64,000 nucleotides of DNA, taken from contig JAKLMB010000045.1 in assembly GCA_022813625.1 (NCBI GenBank), positions 183,477 through 247,476 on the forward strand, written 5' to 3'. The DNA comes from Aaosphaeria pasadenensis (Eukaryota > Ascomycota > Dothideomycetes > Pleosporales). A program made the position numbers and the translations under genes. Positions 37,393-48,905 of this stretch are shown here, piece by piece; the first letter of the stretch is position 1; each line of letters opens with the position of its first letter. The notes under the pieces were generated by a model. That model ran no database searches and was not told the origin of the DNA. It saw only the letters and a program-made list of their open reading frames with translations.

Positions 37393-38800
37393 ATGCTCGC
37401 AGGACCTCCACGCCTCCTCTCCCTCGTTTCTGTCGCTCTCCTATTCGGCCTGGCATGGTGGTATCTGAATCTCGTGCAGAACCCCCCAGCAACAGCAGGG
37501 TCGGGTGTTAGCAACAATGGCGGCGCTGGTCTGAACCTCGACACATCGCCCGCGCCCGCGGGAGGAGGAGCCACAAAGCCCGGCACAGGCACAGGCAAGG
37601 CCAAACCGCTGCCCATCGGACGGCCGTACCAGGGCGACCCGCTCGACTTCGGGATCGCGATCCGCTTCACGGAGCCGGTGGCCAAGCCGCCCGGGTCGAC
37701 GTACTCGCACATCATGGTGGTGCCGAAGACGATGAAGGAGGACATCACTTGGATGGACAGGGAGATCCCCGATACGCCCAAGATCGTGTACGAGGTTGAC
37801 AACCCGGACGCGGAGAATAAGGTTCCGCAGAATAAGGGGAGGGAGGCAATGGTTCGTTCACGTTTATTTCAATTCGAGTTTCCCCGTCGTCTGTCTTGTT
37901 GGGGAAGGGGAAGGGGAAGGAAGCATGTTACTGACGTGAAGGGATTGATAGGTTTATCTTACGTACATCATCGACCACTACGACAAGCTCCCCGACACCG
38001 TCCTCTTCATGCACGCCCACCGCTTCGCATGGCACAACAACATCCTGCAAGGCCAGGACTCCGTCCGCATGATCAAAAGCCTTAACCACGAACGCATCGC
38101 ACGCCTCGGCTACATGAACGTGCGCTGCCACCACGAGCCAGGCTGCCCGGACTGGATCCACATGGACCGACCGGGCGGGGACTTCGACTTCTTCAAGAAG
38201 CCCGAAGAGATCCACTGGCGGCGGCACATCTGGGAGGAGCTGCACCCAGGCGCGCCGATCCCGCCGTCCCTCTCCGGCGTCTGCTGCGCGCAGTTCGCCG
38301 TGACGGGCGACCGCATACGCCAGATCCCGCTCGAGCGCTTCATCCACTACCGCAAGTGGCTGCTCACCACCACCATGGACGACCAGTTCTCCGGCCGCAT
38401 CTTCGAGTACATCTGGCACTACATCTTCACGGGCCACGAGGTGTACTGCCCCGCGCAGAACACGTGCTACTGCGACGGCTACGGCATCTGCTTCGGCGGC
38501 CGCCAGAACTACACAGACTACAACGACAAGCAGGACGAGCGCAACAAGCTCTTCGAGGAGCTCGACGTCTACCAGAAGAAGGAGGCGGAGGCGGAGAAGG
38601 AGGGCAGGAAGGTCGAGTGGGACGACAGGCAGAGGAAGAGGATCGAGGAGCTGAGGGGGCTCGTGCACAAGATGGATCCGGAGCTCGAGAGGCTGAGGAA
38701 CGAGGCGCTGGAGCGCGGGAAGGATGCTAAGGCTAGGCAGGAGGAGACGGAGAATTGGAGCTCAGAGAAGATTTGGGAGTATATGCCTAAGAATGGGTAG
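37393..38800 (+). CDS. DUF3431 family type II membrane protein
   Basis: Two exons, 37393-37851 and 37952-38800, give 435 residues; the 100-nt intron is GTTCGT...GATAG and contains a GGAAGG repeat. One hydrophobic N-terminal segment (about residues 8-28) suggests a signal anchor, followed by a Gly/Ala/Pro-rich stem. The luminal domain matches DUF3431: VYLTYIIDHYDKLPDTVLFMHAHR region, WHN, CCAQFAV, and IWHYIFTG. Cysteine clusters (YCPAQNTCYCDGYGICFGG) follow. The tail is a charged coiled coil (about residues 360-425). Such proteins are common in ascomycetes, resemble glycosyltransferase-like Golgi enzymes in layout, and have no proven reaction. The exon join restores the family segment, so the model is firm though the function is not. 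Confidence 0.85.
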
Positions 38801-39564
38801 GTAGTAGGAAGGTGTGTGTGGGGGGTGGTGGGGTTGGAAATTCTGATAGATTTCTTGTGTCACCCTGTCTTCTGGGTTGGGTTCTTTGGGTGCGTGTCCT
38901 GTCTATCTGTCTATCTGCTGAAGTCCTCTTCGACTAGATACCACTCCCACCCTTCTTCCTCGTTCAGGCGTTTCGGTATTATATGGCGCGGCTTTGTTTT
39001 CCCATCATCTCGCATTCTTCACTTCAGACTATCATGAAGAAAGGATCTAGAGAATTAGGTGTCCAGTAATCGAAGAAAAAGCAAACTTCAGCAAGCGTGT
39101 GTGTTATATCGATCTATAGCCATAGCGTCACACGACAGGGAAAAGGAAAGACTTTACGACGATGATTGGTGATGTACAACAACGATGTTTTGTTTTATGA
39201 ACCGCCAGCATACGTCGTCTGTTACACAGTGTCTGTCTACCCGTACTTCGTCTAGCAAGCTGTGGTTCGATTCGTGAGCCTTGCTGGGTGTTGCAAAAAG
39301 CAAGGCTGAAGGACGCTGTCATATTGGCTGGCTGGATTCGATCACACTCACACACACTTCATATCAACAGGATATTGCAAGATACAGCCTTTTGCATATG
39401 TTTATCTTCAATCATTGGCCAGGCTGCCAGCTGGCCAAGGCTTGTGAGACTTCACTTGCATACGGTGACTTCTTTACTTATCATGTACTTGAGCAAACCT
39501 CAACTTTCGATTTCCTAGATTGTTTGCCCTCAACTCTCCACTCCTCCACTCGCATGCTTCTATC
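38801..39564. other. Intergenic
   Basis: 764 bp between same-strand genes. No protein-like frame other than short ones. It probably holds a 3' UTR and the promoter of the 684-residue gene. Confidence 0.5.
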
Positions 39565-41800
39565 ATGAGTATTGGAAATATTAACCATACAATCCGATTC
39601 ACGTTCGACGATCCTTTCCTTGACGACCCAACACAATCCCCACTTCCACATCTCAACATCGCTCGGTGGTCATGCGTTGTGTGCTTCCTGCCCATTCTCA
39701 TAGGGCAGCAGGTATTTCTCGGTACGTTCAATCATTCACTCACCCACCACCCATCCCCTGAACCCTAACGACCAGACAGTCGAGAAAGCCGACCCCATAT
39801 ACATCCGAGCCATAACCACTCGATCCGAAGACAACTGTTCGATACCCGAATGCCCACACTGTAAGGGCCTGCCCCTCTCGTTCCCATGCCACATCTTCTG
39901 CCACTGCCTCGCGCGGGACCTCTCGACCATCCACGAGCGCTGGCGAGTCGGCTTCGCGCTGTCTCCCGCCCTGACCCTGGACCGCCCTCCCGCCAAAGAC
40001 GACGTCCTGGACTTCCGCACCACCTTCAACCAGCGGACGCTCTCGGATGTGCTCGACGTGACGACCTGCCCCGCCAGTGCTGCTGCTGTGGCGGGCAGTA
40101 GCAGCAGCAGCAGCAGCAGTGAGGACTGCACGTGCCTACGCTGCATCGTGCAGCGCTGCCGCAGCCTGCCCAACGAAGTCCTAGCCTTGATAGGAAGCCA
40201 GTTCGACTCGGCGCTCCACATGCGGGCGTTCGTGGCCCACGGCGAGGGGACGAGGCTGTTGGACGTGCTGCGGACGGATTCGAGGGCCGACTACACGGTC
40301 TCGTTTCACGACGTGGTCTATGCTAGGTTTTACCGCTTCGGCGGGACGAGGTACGTGACTTCGTTGTCGAATGAGGAGGAGAAGGGGTATGAGTTGATTA
40401 AGGAGGAGGGAGATGAGTCTAGGGGTGTGATTGTGTTTCTCGATAATATTGGCGTTACGGATATTGAGTTTGTGGCGGATGAGACGACGGTGCCGAGGAC
40501 GAGGAGGGGGGATTTCATGTACTACATGAAGCTCGATGGCGATGGCAATCAAGATGGCAATGAAGATGGCAATGAAGATGGCAATGAAGATGGCAATGAA
40601 GATGGCCATGGCAATGGCAATGAAAATCGAGTTCACGTTGTTACAAAGGTATGATTGGGAGTATGATTGGGACTTGGGTTTGTTCAGGTGAATGTCGAAT
40701 GTTGACGGTTTGCAGGGCATCTTCATTAAACGGATCTTATCTCCAGATCCTTCTCGTAAACGAAGACACCAAATCATCTGGCGGTGCTCGAGGTCATGTC
40801 TTCATCCTCCTGAAGATGTTGACCTTAAATTTAAGACACCGGGAGACAGACCCATCTTCTATGGTGGTGGTCGTAGGGCTTATGAAGTTTGGGGAACCCA
40901 GCAATACTTGCCCGAGGATATTATTCTCCACCATGTTTACCTCAAAAACATCTCCGGAATCTCAGCCTCGTTCTGCGGAGAGACCATCCACAGCATCATC
41001 ACCCATCGCGAAGGCGAAGCACCAAACCCGGCCTACGACGCCCAAACACCCAACCTCATCTGGATCTACTGTCCCCTGTCCACCAACGAACCCATCACAA
41101 GCATCTGGTACACCCACAACACCGACCACAACCTCCCCGACAGCAGATCCGCCGGCATAGCAGTAAGTCCCCTTCCCCCCCTTATCCCACCCATCCATCC
41201 ATCCCTAACAACCATCAGATCCAAACCCCCCACAAAACCACCTGGTTCATCAGCGCAAACGCGGGCGTCCAATCCATCCCGACCGTCATCTCGCTCGCCC
41301 ACCCAACCTACCTCTTCCACACCGACTACTACTCCCCAAGCTCCTTCATCGTCGCCGCCGTCAGCCCCCCCTCGAGCGCACCGCTCCCGTCCCAGCCCCC
41401 GGCCCCCGTGCTCCCCACCGCCCCCGACTACCACCCCAACCTCGCGGAATGGTTCCACTCGTCCGCCCGGCTCGACGCCGTCCGGGCGCTCCAGCTCTGC
41501 CTCGACGGGGACGACGACAAGGGCGGCCGCTGCCTCGGCATGATCGTGCACTACCGCCATCACAGTGTCGTGGTGGGTGAGGTGCGCTTCGATAAGAGGG
41601 TTACGGGGAGGTTTGAGAGGCCGAGGGAGATTAGGTATAAACAGACGAGGAACAAGAGGATGAAGTGGGCGCGGGTGGAGGTGGAGGTCGTGTGTTGGGG
41701 TGAGGTGAGGAAAGTGAGGAGGGGTTGGAGGGTGCAGGCGATGCAGGGGACGGTGGTGTGGATGTTTGGGGTTGGGAGGGCAGAGGTCAGCTTCGTGTAG
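39565..41800 (+). CDS. Unrecognised 684-residue protein with DGNE repeat
   Basis: Four exons, 39565-39721, 39780-40648, 40716-41162 and 41219-41800, all with GT-AG introns (58, 67 and 56 nt) that keep one frame. I do not recognise the family. The N-terminal part has a cysteine/histidine cluster (CPHCKGLPLSFPCHIFCHC). A serine run follows (about residues 180-190), then CTCLRC and an F-box-like LPNEVLALIGSQF. An acidic low-complexity tract of DGNE repeats lies at about residues 310-340. The C-terminal half is beta-rich with WIYCPLS, TTWFISANAG and a basic segment (RYKQTRNKRMKWARV). No signal peptide is obvious. The start ATG is the first in frame after an upstream non-coding stretch. It converges on the next gene. 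A role in protein turnover would be a guess from the F-box-like motif. Confidence 0.68.
40535..40624 (+). repeat. 12-nt coding repeat GATGGCAATGAA
   Basis: Four perfect and several diverged copies of GATGGCAATGAA encode (DGNE)n inside the 684-residue gene. The unit is a multiple of three, so copy-number change stays in frame. Confidence 0.85.
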
Positions 41801-42190
41801 TAGGGGATTTACCTGGTGCTGAGGGGAGGTTTGGGAGGGTTTCGATGGGGGTTGGAATGGGTATAAAATTGTCACTGTCTCTGTCAGGGTTTTCGGTCTA
41901 CGGTTTTTCGGTTTACGGTTTTTCGGTCTACGATTTACGGTTTGTTTGTCAGGTTATGAACTTAACGATTTCATGAGAGAGAATGTGTGGAGAGAGGCTG
42001 GGGATTAATGTTTCGGTTCACTCTCGGTACTGTTGTTTTATAATGGATTCATGATTGAACCTGCTTACTGCGAGGATTTTGAGGCTTTTGGTGTTGTGAG
42101 ATGATTCACTTGCATATCTCTTCGACACATCGTAAGCATGGGGGCTGGATTGGAGAAAAGAAGGAGAAGAGCGAGAAGGAGAAAAGGCAG

Positions 42191-42221
<31 letters not shown>

Positions 42222-42238
42222 GAATCTCGTCTTCGTCC
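41801..42238. other. Intergenic with GAA microsatellite
   Basis: 438 bp between convergent stops. It includes a short repeat of CTACGGTTTTTCGGT-type units (41896-41943) and a GAA/AAG microsatellite (42190-42220). No gene is seen. Confidence 0.6.
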
Positions 42239-44022
42239 TCAGGAATCCTGCAAAATATCTTTCAGCCATGGATCTTTATATAGGTCGAGATCGCTAGGCT
42301 TGATCCCATCCGCTAAAGACCAGGAAAAGATCAAACGCGTGGCGAGCCTTGACAGACTTCTGCATGTCGCTTGCTCCTGCTCGGTCGTCTTAGAGCCGCG
42401 TAGGAAGGTTTCCAATAGGTACATTTTCGATTGGAACCATGCAGCTAGGCGTACACTTTTCCCCAGTCTGATACCTCGGGGGCAGCTAGCGATAACTTCG
42501 GCCCCAAGATCAATGACATTCTCCCCATCTTCTGACTTCCAGTTCCATTGTTTATTATTTAATTGATGTGCGCATCGTAGATGGAGTTGTACTGCCAAAG
42601 CAGCTGATTTGACTTGCACTGTTCCGAAAGGCGGCCAAGGGCTTAGGGGAGGGGATGCATAACAACGGAGATCGACGTCGGTGATGTACAATAGACGGAG
42701 CTCATCTGCGCGGTACATACGCAATCCTTCTTGGGTATTGCCGTAGGTCTTTGGCGTTCGAAAATATTGTGGATTCATGAATGATTGCTGGGATTGGGTC
42801 CATACCGTAGCCGCCAGAGATAATGGTGCGTCTTCGCGGAAGACTTCGAGTAACTTCGGTATCAGTCCAGTCATTGCAGCACCGAGCCAGATTGGCGCCG
42901 TAGCGGGATTTCGAAGGACCATCATCTTAACGAGTAGTTGGGGATGATCCTCTGCTTCCAAGGACAATATTTTTTGCACTGGGCTTAACCATTCTCCAGC
43001 CAGGTAGCATTCCACGCCTGGCTCCCAGAAGCAACCTATCATTGATGATGCTAAAATGTTCGGCATGCAACTAAGCGCCATGTAATGTGCAATATGACTT
43101 GGATCTAGCTTCTGTATGTTGCTGGGGGATTTTGAGGGAGCTAAGAATTGATTCCATGGATGCGGAAGAACAATATGCGTCCCATATCTATTGGATGGGT
43201 GAAGAAACAGAGATATAGAAAGGCCGGCCAACAATTCGTGATAGACGTTGTTCCGCTCAGCAAAACTCTCAAGGTATTGTAGCGCTTCAGAAGAGCTCGG
43301 TGGTTGGCAGCTTTCGAAGTCCATATGTTTGCTTGAAACGATAAGTTCAAAACAGTCCTCCGGGCCAAGGTGGCATGCCCACGGCGAGTGATACTCATCC
43401 TCTGACCGGTGGAGAACTGACTGCCACCCACAACCCGTTGCGAGGATAGCAGTCCACCAACGGAGTTCAACTGAGGATATGTCGTCGGGCATGTAAACGG
43501 GAAAAGAGTTCTTGGTTGCCATACTAGCTCTTTTGCGCACTGTTGCCTTGGTGTCCGTGTAGCTGACGCGGTCGGCAGCAGTCTTGCCACGCAACTCGCA
43601 AAGTTTGGAGGAAAGGATGTAAGACCAACCGAATGACAGGACCGCGAGGAAGTTCGCGGGAAAACATGGATCGGGTTCATTTGTCGCCGGCGCTGCTCCG
43701 AGTTTACAGAAGTTTGGCTCTTCAATGCCGATGACAGCTCGTTGAGAGCGGGACTGCTTCGTACTAGAGTCAAGACTACATCCAGACTGGCTGGAGATAT
43801 TCCATTCTGCAAATCCTTCTAATCCGAGAGTGTAATCTGCGATGTCAGGAACGCTTTGGACGCATGGGATTGATGGAGTTTTGTTTAGCAGTGCATGAAC
43901 GTGAAAGCACGAGCTTGGCAAGTTGAGCTCAGATTTCGCAAAACTTTACGCCAATAGATTTGGCTCTTTGCAAGCGTTTCGAACCTTTGCTTCGCGGATG
44001 GCTGGGCGGGAGTGGTCGACAT
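42239..44022 (-). CDS. Unrecognised 556-residue fungal protein
   Basis: The main frame is open from 43836 down to 42239. Upstream, the ATG at 44022 starts MSTTPAQPSAKQRFETLAKSQ. A GT-AG intron 43837-43949 (113 nt, GTAAAG...ATCGCAG) joins both in one frame, giving complement(42239-43836, 43950-44022). A second acceptor a few codons later also fits. I cannot name the family, although the stretch ELRWWTAILATGCGW looks like a conserved core. No signal peptide, clear membrane segment or catalytic motif is seen; cysteines are scattered and the C-terminal half is probably helical. It is divergent from the DIM-2-like gene by 1.2 kb. The first exon is less certain than the large one; without it the protein could start at an internal methionine. 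Confidence 0.65.
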
Positions 44023-45253
44023 GATGTGTTGCTGCCTCTGTTGTGGAGTAAATAGTGACTTGATTATATGTAGGCACATCTGTAGTGATTGCTTTCAACG
44101 ACTGCTGACTAACCTTCCTCCAGCACAAAACCTCATGCGACCACACTTGGAATGTTCGTTACTCTCAGAAATAGAAGCTCATCTATACTGAAATTCAAAA
44201 GGTTGAACTTTCGTCTGCATTACCAGCAATATCACTACGAGCGATTCATGATTACTAGAAGGGCTGGCGGTTGAACAACGATCAAACTACTCAACGTGGA
44301 TAAAACGAGGCAGTATCTACCTCATACTATGTTCTGACGATTGAATTCAGCCAGACTGCCGGAGAGAGTGATGATGGGATTCTTCCCTTTTGCCCAGGGT
44401 ACGGCTCACATGAGTGTTGACACTGAATGTTTGTAGTGCCGCTCGACGTTTGTTTATTATTAAATTCGATTCAATGAAAGATTTTGGCTTTAAAATGTCG
44501 CACCTTTTATCACTTTTGGATGAGCACCTCTTCTTTGCTTGATTTGCATAGCTTTTGAATAGGAAGCTGTATGTAGACTTCCTTCTCGCTTCCGAAATAC
44601 TATACTCAGACATTTGACTTATACAAACAGTGCCGACCGTCTTCACCTCACTAGCTATAGTCTTTCCCATCACCAATGTCCCAGAGCTGTTCAATTCTTC
44701 GAAATAATGGCGGTGAAACTACGTTTGCTTCTGCCAACAGCTGTCTCTTACCGGAGGCGCCCACCCCCGCTCGCAAATGCCAGCCACAAATCCTGGTGAT
44801 CACTGCAACTAGAGATAAGTGAATGACTTGAATACAATCTTGCTAGCAACGAGCGAGCCGGGTTTGTCAAGCCTGCAATCCACCTCCTTCACCCCAGTTT
44901 GCGTGGAGGGTTCACCGTCCTTCGCCACTGTTCCATTGAGACCTCACTCCGTACTATCCTTCACTTTGCGCCAGCATTTTGCACCCTTCACTCCACATCC
45001 TGAAACACTGCTATTGTCTTTCAACCCCTGTTATTGTTCGGCGCGGATTTCTTATTGTAGTCGAGACAGACTATAGCCGTATTGTCGCTCACTGTACCTC
45101 TTCGCAAGCCAGGCCGGCCTTGACCATGAATATAGTTCGACGGTTTGAACCTCCTCCATCTCATCCTTAACCTCGCGCATACCCCGAATCCTTGAACATT
45201 CTTGAACTCAATCTTGACCAATTCAACTTTACCACCTCGCTTCCACCGCAAAC
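44023..45253. other. Divergent promoter region upstream of DIM-2-like gene
   Basis: 1.2 kb between divergent starts. Open frames are short and unconvincing. I see no repeats of note. Confidence 0.5.
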
Positions 45254-48200
45254 ATGTCGCCTTCAGGTTACGCCAGAAACCGCGCCGCGAATTGGACTCC
45301 ACCGCATCCCATAACGGAGGAAGACAAGGCAATCAGAAGCCTGAAGAAAGCGTGGTTGAAAGCCGGAAAGCAGACGAGCTGGCCCTCATCTGCTGGAAAA
45401 GAGGTCATGATCGTCAAACTCCACGATTTCGAAATCTACCACCCTCCACACAAAGCAAAGTTCCCGTACGAGCTCACCTCATTGCATCTTCACAGCGTCA
45501 AAGCCAGCAAGCTCAACTTCAACGGCATCTTGTCTATTGGAAGAACCCAACACTACGTGGAGCTTGTCGACATCGTTCACACATCGATCGAAGGCTATGG
45601 CGACGACGCCAGCACTAAGATCTACATTCAGTCCCGTCTCGCTGGTCGAGACAGAGAGTTCGATATCTGGTACGAGCTGATGGCTCCCTGCGAACATTAC
45701 AGACTCTATCAAGAAGCCTTCCTTTGGATCGCCACTTTCGCAAAACACACCATCGATTACATGGAAGTGCAACCATCCTCCTCCGTCACCCTCTCCCACT
45801 TCGGAGATGACTTTCACGAATGGTTACAACAGAAATTCGGCAATGACCCAGAGTTCACGACGTGGTTGGCAACATGCGGCGACAGGACCGACTTCCGCTC
45901 CGACATCAATACCTACGTCGACTTTTTGAGGAATCAGTGCATCGGCCAGCCAACATCAAAATCTTTACTGAGACATCCAGTCTGGGCTGAGTGCTTGAGA
46001 GGCGAGCAAAATGCCATCCCCGCACAACCCGTAGTCTGCAAAAATACGATCGCTACGCCCTTCGTATATGATCACTTCAAGAAGATGTACTTTGGGAAGC
46101 AGCTCGAGAAGATGCAGCCAGACGAGAAAGTACAATCCCAGACCGACGAACGGAAACTGGCCTTAGGATTCCCAGAAGATCAAGAAGAGTCGAAGAAACC
46201 CCGTTCTCGGACTACACCATCAGGACCAGTTTCAAGAGATAGTATCAACGTTGGCGATGTGGTTGAAGTTCAACCGGACGACGAGACTCGCTGGTCCTCT
46301 GCTGGTCAGGGGTGGGCTGCTTACGTCCAAGGTATCAAACCATTGAAGAACGGAGACGCCAAGCTGGATGTGATCTGGCTTTACGAACCAAGCAACACCG
46401 TCATATCAGACATGACATACCTAGTCAAGAAAGAGCTCTTCTTCTCCGATCACTGCAATTGCGATTGCAAAAGCCTTCTTGTCAGCGAGGTCCTCCGGAA
46501 GTGCACAGTCGCCTGGAGCCCAGATTCTTTGAACACAGAAGCCGATTACATTGTCCGCCAAAAGGTCAATGTCGCAGAGGGATCACATTCATGGGTCACA
46601 CTCAAAGAGAAAGAAAAATATTGCTGCCATTACGCTCCTGATAGGAACACTGGACAGCCATCATACAAAGTCGGAGATTGCGTTTACATTCTTCCAAAAG
46701 CAAAAGGTGGTAAACATGAAGAGCAGCCAACATTAGAGCCAGTCGTTATCGAACAGATCAATGAGGACTTCGACGACGTAATGATACGAAAGCTGCTCCG
46801 CGTTAATCGCGATTGCCGTGGCATGACTAGCACCTCAGCGAGAGATCGTGGAAAGGCGGCGCCCAACGAACTGGCTTGGACAGAAGAACTGGACACAGTA
46901 TCCATGAGTCGTATTGTCCGCAAATGCCATATCAGGTACTTCCATCACGACGAAGTCTTCAACAACCGCGTTCCTGGACCATACAGCAAGCAAGGTAAAG
47001 GCGACTACTGGTTCGTATCTTCGAGAATCACCAAGAATGGACGACTGGAGTACACAACCCGCCAACCAGGACAATTCAACCAAGGCATGGATCCCCACAA
47101 ACTTCCTGTACCACTGAGAGGTATGAGTCTCTTCTCTGGAGGAGGTAATCTGGACAGAGGCCTGGAAGAGAGTGGCGCCGTGAAGTTCGAAACTGCTGTG
47201 GATCTCGCACAAGAAGCCATCCACACGCATCGAGCCAATGCAGATGTTCCTGAGAACCACAACTTCTACTATGGATCAGTAGACGACTACCTCAAGGCGA
47301 GACTATCTGGAAAAGAAGTTAAAGCCATTGCTCGCATCGGAGACGTCCAGTACATTGCTGCCGGAAGTCCTTGTCCCGGATTCTCGCTGTTGCAACCTGA
47401 TTTTAAGAGCAACAAATCCGTCGGCCATGCATCACATGTCACCACATGGCTGAGCTTCGTCGACACCTATCGTCCAGAACGTGGCCTCATGGAGAACGTC
47501 GTCAGCATGTCGGCCAAAAGAAAGGGGTTCGAGCAGGAGAAGGTCTTTTCGCAGGTTGTCGCTTGCCTTGTGGGACTTGGATACCAGGTCTGGTTCGGCA
47601 TCGTCGATTCAGAAACCTGTGGCAGCGCCCAGTCTCGGGCGCGCCTTTTTATATCCATTGCGGCACCAGGCCTCACGCTGGCGGAGAGGCCTTCACAGAC
47701 TCATAAGTACCGCAATTTCCGACCCAGGAGCATCGGACAGACCGAGATTGGAGAGAATTTCTCCAGCCGGCAGGATCTGGTGACTCCCTTCCCATTCACC
47801 ACCATCGGCCAGGCCACAGGCCACCTCCCGCCTCTCGGAACCGGCAGCGTCCAGGCCTGCATCCCCTTCCCTGACCACCGAGTGGTCAGGGTCGCAAACG
47901 AACTGGACCGACAACTGATCGGCCGGATCCCCCTCCACCCTGCTGGACAGGGATACATGGAGGCCTTCGAGCAGGGATTGATTCCCAAACGCCTGCAGAA
48001 AGACAAGAAGAACCCGGGCAAGTCGTTCAAGCGGGTGGTGGAAGCTGGCACCTTCCCCACCGTGACGACGAACGTGAACCCGGCGGACGCCCACTGCGGC
48101 CAAGTGCTGCACTACAAGGAGGACCGGATCCTCAGCATCCAGGAGGGCCGGATGGCCCAAGGAATCCCGGACCACGAGGTCCTCATCGGCTCGTTGAGCC

Positions 48201-48538
48201 AACAATGGGGCATAATCGGCAATGCCGTCGACCGCCATGTGGCGGTTGCCAATGGCCTGGTCTTGCGAGAGGCCGTCGAGAAGGATCTGGAGGGGGCCGC
48301 GCTGGCGCAGCCCCCTCAGCGTCGTTCGAAGAAGCGCGCCCGGGGGGGCGACGACGAACTGTCGTCCCCAAAAAGCACGACTGAAAAGTCCTCTGCAAAG
48401 AGGCAAAAACCAACCGGTAGCCAACAGCAGGCTACGGCGGCGCCCGGCCTCCGGAGAACAAGACACTCCGGAATGAAGGTCGAATTCCTGCCAAGATCAA
48501 TGGCAGAGAAAAGGCGTTGGGACGAGGATTCGGAGTAA
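45254..48538 (+). CDS. dim-2: DIM-2-like DNA (cytosine-5) methyltransferase
   Basis: A single exon of 1,094 residues. It methylates cytosine in DNA with S-adenosylmethionine; in Neurospora DIM-2 carries out all known DNA methylation and acts at RIP-mutated repeats. Two BAH domains lie at about residues 327-465 and 469-605. The catalytic domain follows with motif I (SLFSGGGNLDRGLEE, about 625), motif IV with the nucleophile cysteine in GSPCPGFS (about 704), motif VI ENV (about 745), motif VIII QSRARLF (about 792) and motif X GNAV (about 988). The PC dipeptide is followed by P where bacterial and DNMT1-type enzymes usually have Q. The basic C-terminal tail has KKRAR-type stretches suited to nuclear import. 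It is shorter than Neurospora DIM-2 (about 1,454 residues), mostly at the ends. All catalytic motifs are intact. Confidence 0.92.
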   Translation: MSPSGYARNRAANWTPPHPITEEDKAIRSLKKAWLKAGKQTSWPSSAGKEVMIVKLHDFEIYHPPHKAKFPYELTSLHLHSVKASKLNFNGILSIGRTQHYVELVDIVHTSIEGYGDDASTKIYIQSRLAGRDREFDIWYELMAPCEHYRLYQEAFLWIATFAKHTIDYMEVQPSSSVTLSHFGDDFHEWLQQKFGNDPEFTTWLATCGDRTDFRSDINTYVDFLRNQCIGQPTSKSLLRHPVWAECLRGEQNAIPAQPVVCKNTIATPFVYDHFKKMYFGKQLEKMQPDEKVQSQTDERKLALGFPEDQEESKKPRSRTTPSGPVSRDSINVGDVVEVQPDDETRWSSAGQGWAAYVQGIKPLKNGDAKLDVIWLYEPSNTVISDMTYLVKKELFFSDHCNCDCKSLLVSEVLRKCTVAWSPDSLNTEADYIVRQKVNVAEGSHSWVTLKEKEKYCCHYAPDRNTGQPSYKVGDCVYILPKAKGGKHEEQPTLEPVVIEQINEDFDDVMIRKLLRVNRDCRGMTSTSARDRGKAAPNELAWTEELDTVSMSRIVRKCHIRYFHHDEVFNNRVPGPYSKQGKGDYWFVSSRITKNGRLEYTTRQPGQFNQGMDPHKLPVPLRGMSLFSGGGNLDRGLEESGAVKFETAVDLAQEAIHTHRANADVPENHNFYYGSVDDYLKARLSGKEVKAIARIGDVQYIAAGSPCPGFSLLQPDFKSNKSVGHASHVTTWLSFVDTYRPERGLMENVVSMSAKRKGFEQEKVFSQVVACLVGLGYQVWFGIVDSETCGSAQSRARLFISIAAPGLTLAERPSQTHKYRNFRPRSIGQTEIGENFSSRQDLVTPFPFTTIGQATGHLPPLGTGSVQACIPFPDHRVVRVANELDRQLIGRIPLHPAGQGYMEAFEQGLIPKRLQKDKKNPGKSFKRVVEAGTFPTVTTNVNPADAHCGQVLHYKEDRILSIQEGRMAQGIPDHEVLIGSLSQQWGIIGNAVDRHVAVANGLVLREAVEKDLEGAALAQPPQRRSKKRARGGDDELSSPKSTTEKSSAKRQKPTGSQQQATAAPGLRRTRHSGMKVEFLPRSMAEKRRWDEDSE

Positions 48539-48905
48539 TCATTTTTATTTATTTTTATATGAATAGAGAAGCATTGGATATAGAACGCGTTGGGGGTGGT
48601 TCAGCTTATTATCATTGCATTGGAAAGTAGACAGCATTACCATTTTGAGAGACCATCATTCTCATCAATCAAAAACCTTACTTTCGTTTTCACAAATATA
48701 TATATCTTCCTTGGCATGACGTTGATCTCCATTGCTATCAAATTACCGCATTAGGTATAGTCCCCCGCCTTTCCCCCTCCATAGTTAAACTAAAAAAACA
48801 ATTCCGCTATCAAACTACCCCACGCTGCGACAACGACACTACAACCCCCATTGAAACTCCATTTACACCCGGGGATCAGCGGCGACGGAAGCCTATATAT
48901 TCACA
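48539..48905. other. Intergenic dim-2 to URA4
   Basis: 367 bp, AT-rich near 48541-48560 and 48700, holding a 3' UTR and the URA4 promoter; no gene seen. Confidence 0.55.

Noticed and set aside
37928..38668. A 246-codon minus-strand frame rich in Leu/Val
   Set aside because: Antisense shadow of the GC-rich DUF3431 exon 2; no introns or motifs support it.
43885..43921. Frameshift mutation at the 5' end of the 556-residue gene
   Set aside because: A 113-nt GT-AG intron joins the upstream ATG exon to the main frame, so no mutation is needed.
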